The notes beneath the pieces are model-generated. The model did not search any database. It saw nothing but the letters and a program-made list of their open reading frames with translations, and had not been told where the DNA came from. Positions 36,463 to 51,900 of a stretch of DNA of 64,000 nt are shown here, in pieces. The position numbers and the translations under genes were made by a program. The stretch's first letter is position 1, and every line of letters starts with the position of its first letter. Location: NCBI RefSeq assembly GCF_047663525.1, contig NC_092611.1, positions 9,213,001 to 9,277,000 of the forward strand, in the 5' to 3' direction. Source of the stretch: Anas platyrhynchos. Taxonomy: Eukaryota; Chordata; Aves; Anseriformes; Anatidae.

Positions 36463-39400
36463 ACAGCTCGCCCCCAGCATCCGCTCTGCCCCCAGGTGCC
36501 CAGCAGCAGGGGCTTCGCCTTGCCCACCACCCCCAAGAACCATCGGGCAGCCGAAGGGGATCACACCGCCGGGTGGTCCGGCGTGCAGGGCTCGGGCAGC
36601 TCTTGGGGGCCACTTCCAGCCCGACAGCACCTGCTTTACCCCAAGGTGTGCTCGGGACCTGCTCCTTGTTCTGACTCTCCCCAGGCCCAGCAGCTGCAGA
36701 AGGAAAGCAGGCAGCAGCCAGCTGAGCCTCCAGCCTTAACTGGAGTTGGGGTGAGGTGTGGGCACCACCGGGCTCCTCTCCCCACCAGGCCAGCCCGGCA
36801 CACCCGTGTCTGCTCGGCCCCAGAGCCGCCCTGGAGAGCCATTTCTTCACGGAAAAGCACTTGGGCAGTGCCATCAGCTCCGAGACGGTTCCTCCCCTAA
36901 TAACTCAAATGCATCTGAGATAGAAATCAGCCTCACAGACAATAATGGCACATATTGTGCCGCGTGCTTGTTTCCCAGTTTCCAGTAAAATCTAAAAAGC
37001 AGATAAAGCAGCCCTGGCATTTCAAGGCAATTATGCAGAAGGGTCAGGAGACACAGACCAACAGAGAGGAGCTGGACAACGTCACGTCTTTGTAATGCAC
37101 TGGGATAACATGATAAGGCTGTCAGTCACCCTGCAGTGAGGGAGGCAGGGATGGAGCAGTTATAATCAAGTTTGGGGCTTCTCTGACCTTCCCCAGCCCT
37201 CAGCTGTTATTACCCACTGCACGCAACAAAATATTTCGGTGCCGTGATCGTGCCTGGGGACGGCAGCAAGGGCGGTGGGTGCTTGTGAATTGGCCATGGT
37301 CAGAGGATGCTGGCTGGCTACAGCTCCTGCAGCGCTGGGTATTTGATGCTTTCTCCTTTTTTTCTAGTACCTTTATTCCCTTTATTCACAAATCTTCCAG
37401 GCGCCGCCCAAGGCAAGCAGAATCGTAAAAAGCTGTCACCGTGGGCTTTTTGGCTTTTTTTCTGTACAAACTCAGGTGGATCAGAGGGCAGGTTGTGAGC
37501 ACAGCAAGCCGAGGGGCCGCCAGGCTGCTCCCATGGAGGGCAGCTGCTCCAGCAGCCAGCACTCGCACGGCAGCGCCGTCACTGCTGGAGGGAACCTGGA
37601 GGAGCTGGGGCTCCTTTTCTGTCGAAGCGGGGCCAAAGCTTTTTGTTGGTGTTTGCAGGCGACTCTGATTTATGCTAGTGAAGGGGCTGGGGTGACCGCC
37701 TCGTGCTATTCGAGCCGGTGGGAACGTTGCCAGGAGCTTTAACGAGGACATGATTTCATCTCGCTGTGGGTTGTCTTACGCTGGAGCAAAAGGGAGCAGC
37801 GCGGGGCGGGCGCCTTCCCGGGGAGAAGGGAGGGAGAGGAGCTGCTTGCTCTCCAGAACTTTCCCCTCCGATTGTAAGACCTTCCTGGGGGGGGGGTTTG
37901 GCCATTTCTCCAACTCACAGATGGCCACGAGAGTGGGTCAGGAGACCGAGAGACAGGAGAGAGCTGCGGGAAGGGGCAGGGAGCAGCAGGAGCCCTTCTC
38001 GATTTAGCAGGGCCTCAGCGCCATGCGTTCTCCACTCAGACTTTTCTTGCCTAAAAATACAAAAAACATTGCCTTATAAAATAAATACCAAAAATATTGC
38101 CTTAAGATACCAAAGAAATATAAAATACGACCTCCAATACGTTGTCCCTGCCTGCCACCTTCCCCCGCAATGCACCCTGCTTGTCCCGGGGCCCCTCCGG
38201 CCAGCCGGAGCCCTGCGCGCTGGGCGTTCCTTCAGCACAGCCTGCACTAATTTTAGCCGTGATGAGATGTTTGGGTTGGGAGCAGGAAAGCCCATCCCAG
38301 AGGCCGTGGGATAAAGCAGCGCCGCAGTACAGTAACATTAAACCAGGGTCCAGGGCTGGAGCCCCGCGGGGATGCTGGAAGGGGACAAATTCTGTCCCCA
38401 CCTCGCCCAGGAACGCCTGGACCAGCGCTCAGCGCCAGGTTGTGCAGAGCCACGCGTCTGCTTTTAACCCAATGGCATCTCCCTGCATTAGGCCTAAGCC
38501 ATTCCTTGTGGTCTGAGTGATCCTGCGAGGAAACAGCAAAGCAGCAGGCGATATTAAAGCTTCTCAAGTTCGCGCTCTCCAGCAGCGCTCAGCCAGCCCG
38601 GGGATTGCACAAGCTGAAGTTCAGCGACTCCGTGCCAAGCCGTGATGTTCCCCAGCACAGGAGGGAACCAATCTGAAGATTCTTCTCCACAAAACATTTT
38701 CGGAGAGAAACGTCATCTCTGAAACCCTATAAACAAACCAGCTTCCACACGACCGAAGGGAGAGCTATAAAAGGAGAGTTTGGGAAAAACACCACTAATG
38801 GGCGGTGATTCACATGGTGCCGGTCAGACTGCATTTCTGTAATTTCTGTTCCTTGGGGATGCTGGCCTGCGATTTTCAGAGCACAGAGCAACGTGGAGGC
38901 AGCCCGGCCAGATGTGGATGAGCAGATGCAGAGCAGCAAGCAGGGCCCAGCCCTCCTGGAGGGGTTTGCCCACCGTGAGCTGCCCTGCACAGACAGGGCT
39001 TGCTGAGAGCAACACTGAAGCCCAGATGACCACCAGCAAAATGCACTGGATTATCCCAAACCCCGCTGAGATCTCTGCCCTCAGCTCCTGACAAGCTGGA
39101 TACATGGAAAAAAATGGTTTGGTGCAAGAGATGAGCCACAGCAGAGAGCAAACCCTCTCTGGAGGCAGTGGTGAGAGGAGCACCAGGCAGGGAGAGGGGA
39201 AATGTTTCACCCCGCGGGTCCTGGCCCGGCTCCTGCCCTGCCCGTGCTGTGCTGCACGATGGAAGCAGGAGCTGTTTGCTCAGGTGCTCTAGGAGCAGAG
39301 ACGAAGATGTGCCCGAGGCATCTGCTGCATCTGCACCGTGTTTTCTTTGGGAACAGCAGAGCACAAAACCCCCGGCCAGGCAGCTGCACGAGAAACTAAT

Positions 39401-41455
39401 CGTTTCTAATCTGGTTAGAAAACTTCAGCCCCTGGGGAAACACAGCACAGCTTTCCGTGAGCCTGGCAGGAGAGCCCACTGGATGTCAGGTTTAGAAGAA
39501 ATAAATTAAATTTGTATTAGGGTCTGCAATCACTTCGCTGCTTGGAGAGGCTATTTCAGAGAGCGGAGGAGTAATAACCCGCGAGGAGGTGAAATCCTCT
39601 GCAGAGGTGCGGGTCCTCCATGCACCGAAATGGCCCCATTACCAGGAACATAGTTCCAGCAAGATCAGCTCTTATTGGGCTCCAATTTTTGCTTTATTCT
39701 CTTTCAGAAGATCTGTTTCTCCAACATGCCATCTCAGACAGCAATAAAACATTATGAGCTGCTGCTCTGTGCTGCACACTGCGACTTTTACGAGCAGTAA
39801 CGCAGAGATCCCAGAGAGCCTTTGTACAAATGTGAGCTGGCGCTGTAACTCACATCCCAGGGAACTCACGATTTAATCAGACCGACATAAAACAGGGGAG
39901 CCGTGCGGGGGCCCTGCTCGTATCCCAGCCCAGCTGCCTTCTTTTTCACAAAAATCATTGCCTTCCCTGGCCCGCACGCGGAGCGGCTGGCCATAACCAC
40001 CAGCAAACGGGATGCTCCATGCACGGGAGCCAGAGCCCTGCTGCCCCGGGGCACCTCCTGCCCCCAGGGACACCGCAGGAGGCACGGAGCAGCGCTGTCA
40101 GTGCCCCCAGCCCAGCACCGTGAGCCTGCCAGCTCTGCCCTGCACAGCCCAGCGCCCCGTGGCTGCTGAGGCACGTTGGCCCTTGGCTCTTCTTCACGTT
40201 CCCATTTTTAGCCGTGGTTTCCAGCGCTGTTCTACCAGCGGCAGCTGTCACAGCAAGGCTGCTGGTCTGGCTCCACGTCCCCAGGAACGAATCCCTCCCT
40301 GCCCCGAGCCACGGCAGGTCCCCTCCCCGCGCTGGCGGAGCTGCAGGGCCACTGCAAAGTGAGCCAAAAACCTTCTCTCGGCCTCCACGCCTTCAAAGCA
40401 GCCTCAGAGCACGTCGTGGGAGGTTTCTGCGTTGCTTCTTTGAAAAGCTGTTTGAGGTCAGGCTGACTCAGGGCTTCCCAAAAGGCAACAGCTCGCATTG
40501 TTTGGGCGCAGGGCGAGAGCCACCAAGCGCCGCCCGGCCTGCTGGGGCCAGCACCGGGGCCGGGGGGAGGTAGGTGCTTTCTGCACACGCAGAGCCAGAC
40601 TTTGATCAGTTATCCCAAAATTCAACTGCAAACCACAGCCCTCGGCGTGCCAGCAGCCTTGTCCCCAGTGGGCGGGCGTTCTGGGAACCTACGTGCGCTC
40701 CTGGGAAGCGAGGAGGGGACAGGGACGCGCCTGTGGCTGCCCACGCACCACAGCAGCTTCTCGGCTTTGCTTGGCAGGTATTGCCTGCAGCTCCCACGGC
40801 CCTGCAAGGCTGGAGGAGGCCGGCTGTGGTGTGCAAGGAGCCCCCCACACAGCACCAAGGGTCAGCCAGCCACCCCTCCAGGCTACTTGGGGGGCAAACG
40901 GGTCAGAAAGCAGCTGCCCAGCCCTGGGAAGTCCTGCGCTCACATCACCGGCGAGCTGATTTCTGCACCTCCTCCACAGGATGTGCTGCGGTGCTGAGCC
41001 CTCGGCCCCGGGGTCAGCTCCCCCCTGCCCTGCCACCATCCCCCCCAGGGAAGGAAGCAGCAGCTCCAGGGGGCAGAGGCAGGGACGGGTGGGAGACAGC
41101 TCCAGGCTGCTCCCAAGACGGTGCCACTGATCCCCATCTGATAAAGAACTGCAGCCCCCACAGCTGGGGATGCTGCAAAGAGAGATGTCTGTCCGAGCCC
41201 TGACCCAGCCGCTGCTCCATCACCTGCACCCCCATGAAATAAAATCCAGGAGCCAACGTGCAGTGGATGCTGAGCACTGTGCACTGCGTGGCAGCATGGA
41301 GCTCTGGCCCCATCCTTGCTCCATCCTCACTGCACCCCCTGCAGCACACGTGGCCTTGCTGCTGGAGCCCAGCGAGCCAGGAGGTGAGGGCAGCCCTGGA
41401 GCCCCACTGCACAGCCCCAGCCTAGGTCTTCCCCCAGCAGGTCCCAAAGAGCTGT
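36463..41455. other. Intergenic region between FXYD6 (5' side) and TMPRSS13 (3' end)
   Basis: About 5 kb with no recognised gene. AT-leaning unique blocks at about 36,895-37,235 and 38,030-38,140, plus sequence around 39,480-39,880, could be regulatory. The open frames here are short, lack family motifs and look like noise. Confidence 0.65.
36895..37235. promoter_or_regulatory. Candidate conserved non-coding block upstream of FXYD6
   Basis: Seen: unique, moderately AT-rich sequence with CAGATAAAGC, TAACATGATAAGG and GTTATAATCAAG strings (GATA-like and homeodomain-like cores), 0.6-1.2 kb upstream of the FXYD6 CpG island. Inference: promoter-proximal enhancer, from composition only. Confidence 0.28.
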
Positions 41456-41478
41456 CTGCGTCAAGCACTACCAAAACG

Positions 41479-41484
41479 TTTATT
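41479..41484 (-). terminator. TMPRSS13: TMPRSS13 poly(A) signal AATAAA
   Basis: Seen: AATAAA on the minus strand, the first one downstream of the TMPRSS13 stop, followed by a TTTTGGTAGTGCTTG-type G/T-rich stretch. Cleavage is expected at about 41,460. Confidence 0.75.
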
Positions 41485-41546
41485 GGGAGTGCAGGGCAGC
41501 CGCGCACACTGGGGACCTCCACAGCCGACCACACACTGGGGGGCTT

Positions 41547-41573
41547 CCATCCATCCATCCATGCATCCATCCA
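41547..41573. repeat. (CATC)n microsatellite in the TMPRSS13 3' UTR
   Basis: Seen: about six CATC/CATG tetranucleotide units in a row, within the 3' UTR. It is short and probably length-variable. Confidence 0.8.
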
Positions 41574-42533
41574 GAGGTGCACGCCTCAAAACATCTGCTC
41601 CAGGGCACAGGCTGAGCGTGGATGTTCCCTTCGGTGACACCGTGCGGCATGGCCCTGGGACAGGCAAGCTCTGGGCGCTCATCAGGTGAGATGAAGAAAT
41701 CCAGCACCGGTTACTGAGCCAGCAGCTGGGAGATGCCACAACAGGAAGGGGGGCTGCTTTCCTTCATGCTCCACCTCGGGATTCAGCTTCTGTCGCTGCA
41801 GCTCCCTGGGACCACAGGCCTGCCCCTCACCACTGCCAAAATCCTTTTGGGGCAGCAGGGACCTGAGAGCGGCTGCACGCAGTTCCAGGAGCGAGTGCTT
41901 GCACACACCACTTCCACAGCATAGAAAAATAAATAAATGGGCTTTTATCTCACAGGGAGGAACTTCATTTAAAAGGTGCTTCCTAAGCCTCTCTGCAGAT
42001 AGGGGAGCAACCACTGCTCCCCCCAGCAGATGCTGGAGCTGCGCCTGGGGGCTCCCTGCTGCACTGTCCCCGCAGCGTGCAGGGGAAGGGGCTCCCTCGC
42101 CACAGGCACCCCGCAGCTTTCCTGCTCCTGCTTTCCATCTGCATCTGCCTCCGTGGGTGGGCAGCAGCCCCTCGCCCACCAGCCGTGCCCCTGTCCTGCA
42201 GGTGAGCATTTACTTGGCACCGCAGTCCGGACACTTCTATTTTTACAGGACAGGAGCTGCAGGTGCCGGGCGAGGTGGCTCAGAGCTGGCACATCCATCG
42301 CGGGCAGCACCGGGCAGAGCCACTGCCGGCCACCTCCAGCCACCTCCCTCGCCCCAGCCAGGGCAGGGGCACTCTGGAGGTGCCACGTTTTCAGTCTGGG
42401 CAGTGGCAGGTCCCCAGCAGCGAGGGCAGACGGAGATGTGGGGGCACACAGCTGCTGGCACGTCTCGCCCTGGCAGCAGCACAGTGAGGGGGTCGGTGCC
42501 GGCCGGCGCAGCCGTGCGGGTTCCAGCCCGGCC

Positions 42534-45942
<3,409 letters not shown>

Positions 45943-48900
45943 TCAGAGCCGAGCTCCCCAGCACCGCCAACCTTTGCCACAGGTGGATATTCACCCACGG
46001 CACCGTGGGGAGCACGGGGAGGGACTGTGGAGGAACCTCTTTCTGCACCTCATTTGGCAAGGCTGAAAAACTCCCTGCCACAGAGCTCAGCCCCCTGGGG
46101 AGGCTGCTGGCCAAATTTTCCCAGCTGATAGCTTCAATCAGAGCAATCAAGTGGGTGTTTGGCATTGGGGCAGTCACACCGTGGCCCAGTTCCACGGGGC
46201 TAGTGCCCCAATTTATGCATCTATCTTTAATTAGCCATTTGAAAAATACACTGCAATTTCCAACTGTCATTTAGTAATAGTTAATAATCGGTGTTTTCCA
46301 AGCCCTGAAACGTCCTGCACCCTGGAATGCTGTTCTGCCGTTGTGTCACTCCCGATCTGTGAATTCGCAAAAGAAAATGTATTTGTTTCCTCTCCGCCAC
46401 ATTCTCCTCTGGGAGCTCCCCCGGTTTTGATCAGCTCCATAAGCAGGAGCCTCTCGTTTCCCTTTAGAGTCCTGCTGTGTGCACAGCCCACCACAAGCAC
46501 CGTTTCCTCTGCCGTCATCCTCTCTTTTATAAAATCCCAGGCACATTTTTGGTGACAAGCCGTGGCCGTGCGCCTTATGGAAGTGCAGAGGACAGGGTCA
46601 GCCAGAGCAGGGCAGTGACGGGCCGGCTGGTGCACAGCTCCCTGCTGGCTGCTGCGTGCCTCCTCCCCGCCTCACCGAGCCGTGACCACTGCTGGCACTG
46701 TGCTGGTTGAGGGAGGCCGGCCGTAAACAAGTGCCAGGCAAAATTTAGACCATGTTGTCCCACAGAAGAGGGGGACAAAGCAGATCCAGAGCCTGCATTT
46801 GCTGGCAGCAGAGTGCAGCCAGCTCGGGGACCCAAGCCCCCAGCCTAGGGTGCCCATCAGGAGGTGGGATAAGCACACCCCTCCGAGTCTCCCTCTGCTT
46901 TCTGGCCCCGCAGATGCGGATCCCATTTCCCTCTGAGCAGAAAACCCCAGCAAGAAGCTCCTGGGAGAGGGACAGCACGGTGGTGGCGGAGCTCTGGGTG
47001 CCACCGTCACTGCCACCCTGTCCCCCTTTCCAGCTGGATTTTCCCTGCCCTCTCGTTTCCTGCTGGGAGCCCAGGGCCCTAATGAGCACGTCGGGAGCCT
47101 GCTCAGGCTCGTGCTTTGTAAATACGGCTGTGCCCTTCCTTGCAATGCGGCGCTGTCACTTCCTGGGCATTATCCCCTGAGTCACGCACCCGGCGTGGCC
47201 ACACGCTGCCCGCACGGGGTCTGCCACGGCTGCCCCATGCTGAAAACCGTGGTGGTGGAGGGGGAAACCCTGAACAGCACTTTCGTGCCGTCTCTGAGCT
47301 GTGGCACAGCACCCAGGGCAGCCCAGCAGGAGCACCCAGCCCTGCCGGCACAGACCCGGGGCCGCGGCACCGCACCGCTAACGCCTCCCGGCCGCCCAGA
47401 GCCACCTCCCTGCTCAGCATCACCCAGCCCACGGCCACAGCACGCCGGGAGGTGCTCAGCCTGCAGCCAAAAGCCACTGTTCCCCATGGCAGAATTTCAC
47501 AGCAGCTCTGGGTGCAAGGCAGGGACACCAGCACTGCACCGCCGCGTTCTCCGGGTGAGCCCTGGGCTGGTTTTCCTGAGCAGCCCTGCTGCTGGGATGC
47601 AGGCTCTTGCAGAAAGTTTTGCACCATGAAAAGTTCCCGGGCAGCCTTGCACCTGCTGTCAGAAAGCATGGTCAACTCAGCAGGCAAGGCTGAGCTGCAG
47701 CAGGCCCCTCACTGCACAAATAAAACAAACAGCAAGTGCCAGAACCCTTCCCAGAAAAAGCTTTTCCCACGCCTCAGTGGGGTTTTTGTAAAAACCCACG
47801 GCACCTCTTACAGCTACTGCCACATATCTGGTATTTTGCACGTCTCCTCCTGCTGCAGGTGTAACGTTGCAGTTATCAGATGAGCAGTATCGTGGTGCTG
47901 GGAAGGACAGAGCTTGCCATCGCACCAAAAACCCCAATTCACCAGGCAGCAGCACTGCAGGGTGCTGAAGCATCCCCAGCTCAGCACCGACACCCGCTGC
48001 AGCTCCAACTGCTCCTGTTGCTGCTGAGCAGGAAGCGCGTGCCCTTTCTTACGCTTGGGTGAACAATCAGCTACCAATTTCCTCAACAGTCTAAAGTCCA
48101 ATTACTATTAATTCTTTTTTTGAGCTCTATCAGAGGAGCTAACAAAAGTTTTATCAGGGCTCCCAGCAACCAGCACAACTGGTTACTGCTGGGTGGCCAC
48201 CGGCGCAGAGAGCAAACAGCAGCGGCTTTACAGGGATGATTTTTCTGCCAAGGAGTGTGTGCTGCCCTGACAAGCGAGCTGTAGCTGCTGCCCACAAAGC
48301 CTTTACTCATCCTTTGCTGCCTTTTGAATAAAAGTCAGACTCGGAGCAGCACCTCTCTCACACGTGCGGCTGTGGTTTGAGCCATTTTTTTTCTGACGTC
48401 CTCGCTGCAAATGTTCCATTGGCTGCGAGAGCTTTTCGCGCTGTTGTGGCTTTTAGCCTAAAAGTCAGGCAGATGAAGGAGAGCCGGTGATTTCCGTGCT
48501 GTGCTGCAAGCAGAGGTGGGGGCTCGGGAGTGCCCCAGCAGGGACCCAGCTCTGCCCCTTGCACGGCAAGAAGGAATCGTGCCTGGCCACACACAGCCCA
48601 CGGGGCAGCCTGCACACACACACAGCACCTCCTGCCTTCTCCACTCAGCTCTGAGCAGAGCTGTGGAAAGCACCCCAGCCTCAGGCATGAGCCCTGGGGC
48701 CATCCATCCCTTCTGGGGGAACCCAGACCCTGCTCGCCTGGGGATGGAGCCCCCAGACTCATGCCAGGCTGCAGGTCCCCGGGGAAAGGCGGGCGGGAGG
48801 CTCGGCACCCAGGTGCGATGGGGAAGGAAGGGAGGGAAGCGAGAGCAATCAGCTGCAGTTTCGGAGTGGGAGGGAGAGTGGAAGCACCAGCAGTGTTGCA

Positions 48901-51900
48901 ACAGGAGCCGAGGCCCAGCAGCATCCTGGAGGAGCATCAGGGTTGAGCAGCCAGGCAGAAAAACAAAGCATCGAACCAAGCAGCAAGAGGCCCGGCTTAA
49001 ATAAGCTGCAGGGAGCTGCCTGAATGGGCGATCATCTTTCCCAGCTGAGCCCTCCTGCCACTTCTCACAACCCCTCCCTGCTGCCCAGACCCTGCTGCCT
49101 GCAGGGAATCGCCTTCCACCTGTCAGGGGGGTGCTGATTTTCTGTGCCAGCTCAGCTCGGCGAGGGAACAACGGCGACATTGTCCCCGTGCACCTGGGAG
49201 CAGCCCTCCCGAGCCTGCAGGTGCCTCTGGTCCCCTCGCAGCACCGTGCTCCTGCACAGGGCTCTGTGTTTCCAGCCTGGGAGAACCCAAATCCGAGCTG
49301 TGTCCCACCCCAGCTCACTGCTCACCCCCCAGCTGTGGGATCCAGGTGCCGCAGAGGGGCCGCGCAGGGGGAAATGAAATCTGGAAGCATGCAGGGGGCA
49401 TTTTGCAAGCGCGGATGACAAGCTGTGCCGACTGAGTCAGCCCAATTGGGCCAGGGACAGGTCACCTTGTGCCAGAGAGCGCAGCCCTGCAGGCAGAGAT
49501 CAGAAAATGTTGCAGGGGGTGAGTAATCGCTGCTCACCCCATTCCACAGGGGGGCAAACTGAGGCACGGGCAGCTGAAGTGACTCCTGCAGTTACGGAGC
49601 TGAGGGTGCTACCCAGGGCTCCCAATGGCCCGTTTAATCCACGCCACTGATCCCAGGCGGCCCAGGGATGCCCAGAACTGGGCAATTTTCCCCACGTGCA
49701 GGCATCCACATCCCAGCCTCACCAAGAAACCATGCGGCTGCCAGCTCTGGGTGCCGCTGTCAGACAGAACCATGCAGCGAAACGGTGCTGGAGGCGGGCA
49801 AGCCTGAGCTCGGGGCCTCGGCAAAAGGACAGGGCTGCAGGCTGCCCGGCACGACAACGAGCTCAGGATGCGGCCGCGGCCTCTCCCCATGCTCCAGGCT
49901 GCCTCTGAGGCACCCGGTGCCGGGGGGAAGGAGCAGGGTGACCTCTCCTGCAGGTGCTGCCTCCCCTCCAGCCCCGTCCCTGAGGCTCTGCACGCTCAGG
50001 CTGGTGCTGGCGCAGCCGCAGCGCTCGGTGCACTAATTACCCAGCACCGCGCCTGGGCGGGCTGAGCCCCGTGCCGGCCGGGGATGTTTTCCCCATGACG
50101 GGATGCTCGTTGCACCCCGGCGAGGCCCGGCAGCCGAAACCGAGCCGACCCTGAGCGACCCGACCTGTAAAGAGCGAGGGGAAAACTGCCGGGAGAGCGG
50201 CTCAGGGAGGGCAGCCGGGGCCACCCGAGTGCTGCCACCAAAACCCTGAGGGCTCAGGAGAGTGTGGCCCCTGCAGGTGTCATCCCAGCCCACCAGGCTG
50301 CCACCAGCCGGTCCCCGCCCTCCACAAGGCACCCGAGGCACAGACCCCTCCTGGCTGGACTAGCAGCGGGGCCGAGGGTCCCTGACACCCCTCCGACAGC
50401 ACAGGGCTTGCGCCGGGGATGCTGGTGGCTGCCATCCTCCTCCTCCTCCTCCCTCAGCGCACCCGAGCCCCCGTGGGCAGCTCTTCGCACTCCTTCCCCC
50501 GCCGTGCCCGTGCCTTACCGGCGAGGTTTTCCCTTCCATGGGCCGCTGCGGGGCTGGGCTGGGGTCAGAGCTGCGGCACAGCCATCCTTCGGTGCGCAGC
50601 ACGGCGCCAGGTCAGGTGCGCGGGGACGGGGCAGGAGCTGTTTGGCGAGCGGGCTCGTACGTCAGTGCCAGCGCCAGGAGGGAAACCAGTCCGACCTGCC
50701 CGGCTCCACCGCTGCCTCTTTCCCAACTGCTGCAGGCACGGCGTGCAAAACACCTGCCCCTGCTCCCCGGGGAGGAACCGGCCTCGGCCACGGGCCAGGG
50801 TGCTGCTGAGGGCTGGCCCCGGGGGAGTGCGGATGCCCACCGGGCACCCCAGGCATCGGGGCTGCCACCAGCTCCTCGCTGCTCTCCTGGCTGCTGCCTG
50901 CCCCATCCTCCCTCCCCGTGCCTCCTCTCCTGCCCCTGCTGAGCGCTGGGAGCACCGGTTGGGGACAGGAGGGGGTGCACGGCCCTGCCAAAAACCCCCT
51001 CCTGTGTCCCAGTGACCAGGCAGTCAGAACGCCATGTTGCAAGGGCTGTGGGATGCCACCTCGTTTCTCTCGAGGCTTTTTCACTCATCTGCTGGTGGAG
51101 CGATGCTCTCAACTTGTGTGTGGAAAAAGCAACGGTCTTTGGTTTCCTCTGTGGGTGCAGGCTTGGAGATGCTTTGCTTTACCCGGAACGCACATTTGGG
51201 GTAAACAGGAACACAAAATCTGGATGGAAGGAAGAAGACCCAGCTCAGCTGGCTGCTCCCTGACGTCCAGGGGGGGCCGGGCTGAGGGAGCAGCACCAAG
51301 GCCAGCTGCACATTGGCCCCGGTGCGGGATGCAGGAGCCCAGGGGCCAGACCCTCATCCCTCAGTGCCATGTCCCCAGCCCCGGCTGCCCCAGCACTGGG
51401 CACAGAGGGGATCAAGGAGGCCGTGGGGAGCCTGTACCTGGATCCCTGATGCTCGGAGCTGCTCCATGGTCTCTGCTCCCCACCACGCAGCAGGGAGGAA
51501 CGATGCTGCAGGTCCCCAAGGTGCTTTACATGCCCCACGCTGCTCCCAGCCCCGGCCGGGGTGCGCAGCCTTGGCTGGAAGAGGTCAGTGTGAGAAAAGC
51601 CAGCGCTCTCTTTTCCAGGCACGTTTCTCCCAGCATTATTCATAGCATAAATCCCTTATTCATCTGGCTCCCCACCCACACGTGCCCTTAGGAAGTGCAG
51701 CAAACAACCAGGGCCACCCAAGCTTGGAGGATGCTAAGCTAAAAAGCCCCCTTGATTCCACAGCCCGCGAGGTGGGGTTGGGACCCGACTCCCTGCCTGA
51801 TCCCCCCTGACCATGCAGGACTGGAAGCATTTTGCCTGCTTTGTGCAGCCCCCCAGTGCCTTCCAGTGCTCTGCCCTGCTGTGTGCAGGCAGGGGAGATG

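Larger units (their letters stand above)
41460..42533 (-). other. TMPRSS13: TMPRSS13 3' UTR
   Basis: About 1.07 kb from the stop codon at 42536-42534 to just past the poly(A) signal at 41479-41484, with no good splice signals or coding potential. It contains a short ATCC/GGAT tandem repeat at 41547-41573. Confidence 0.7.
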
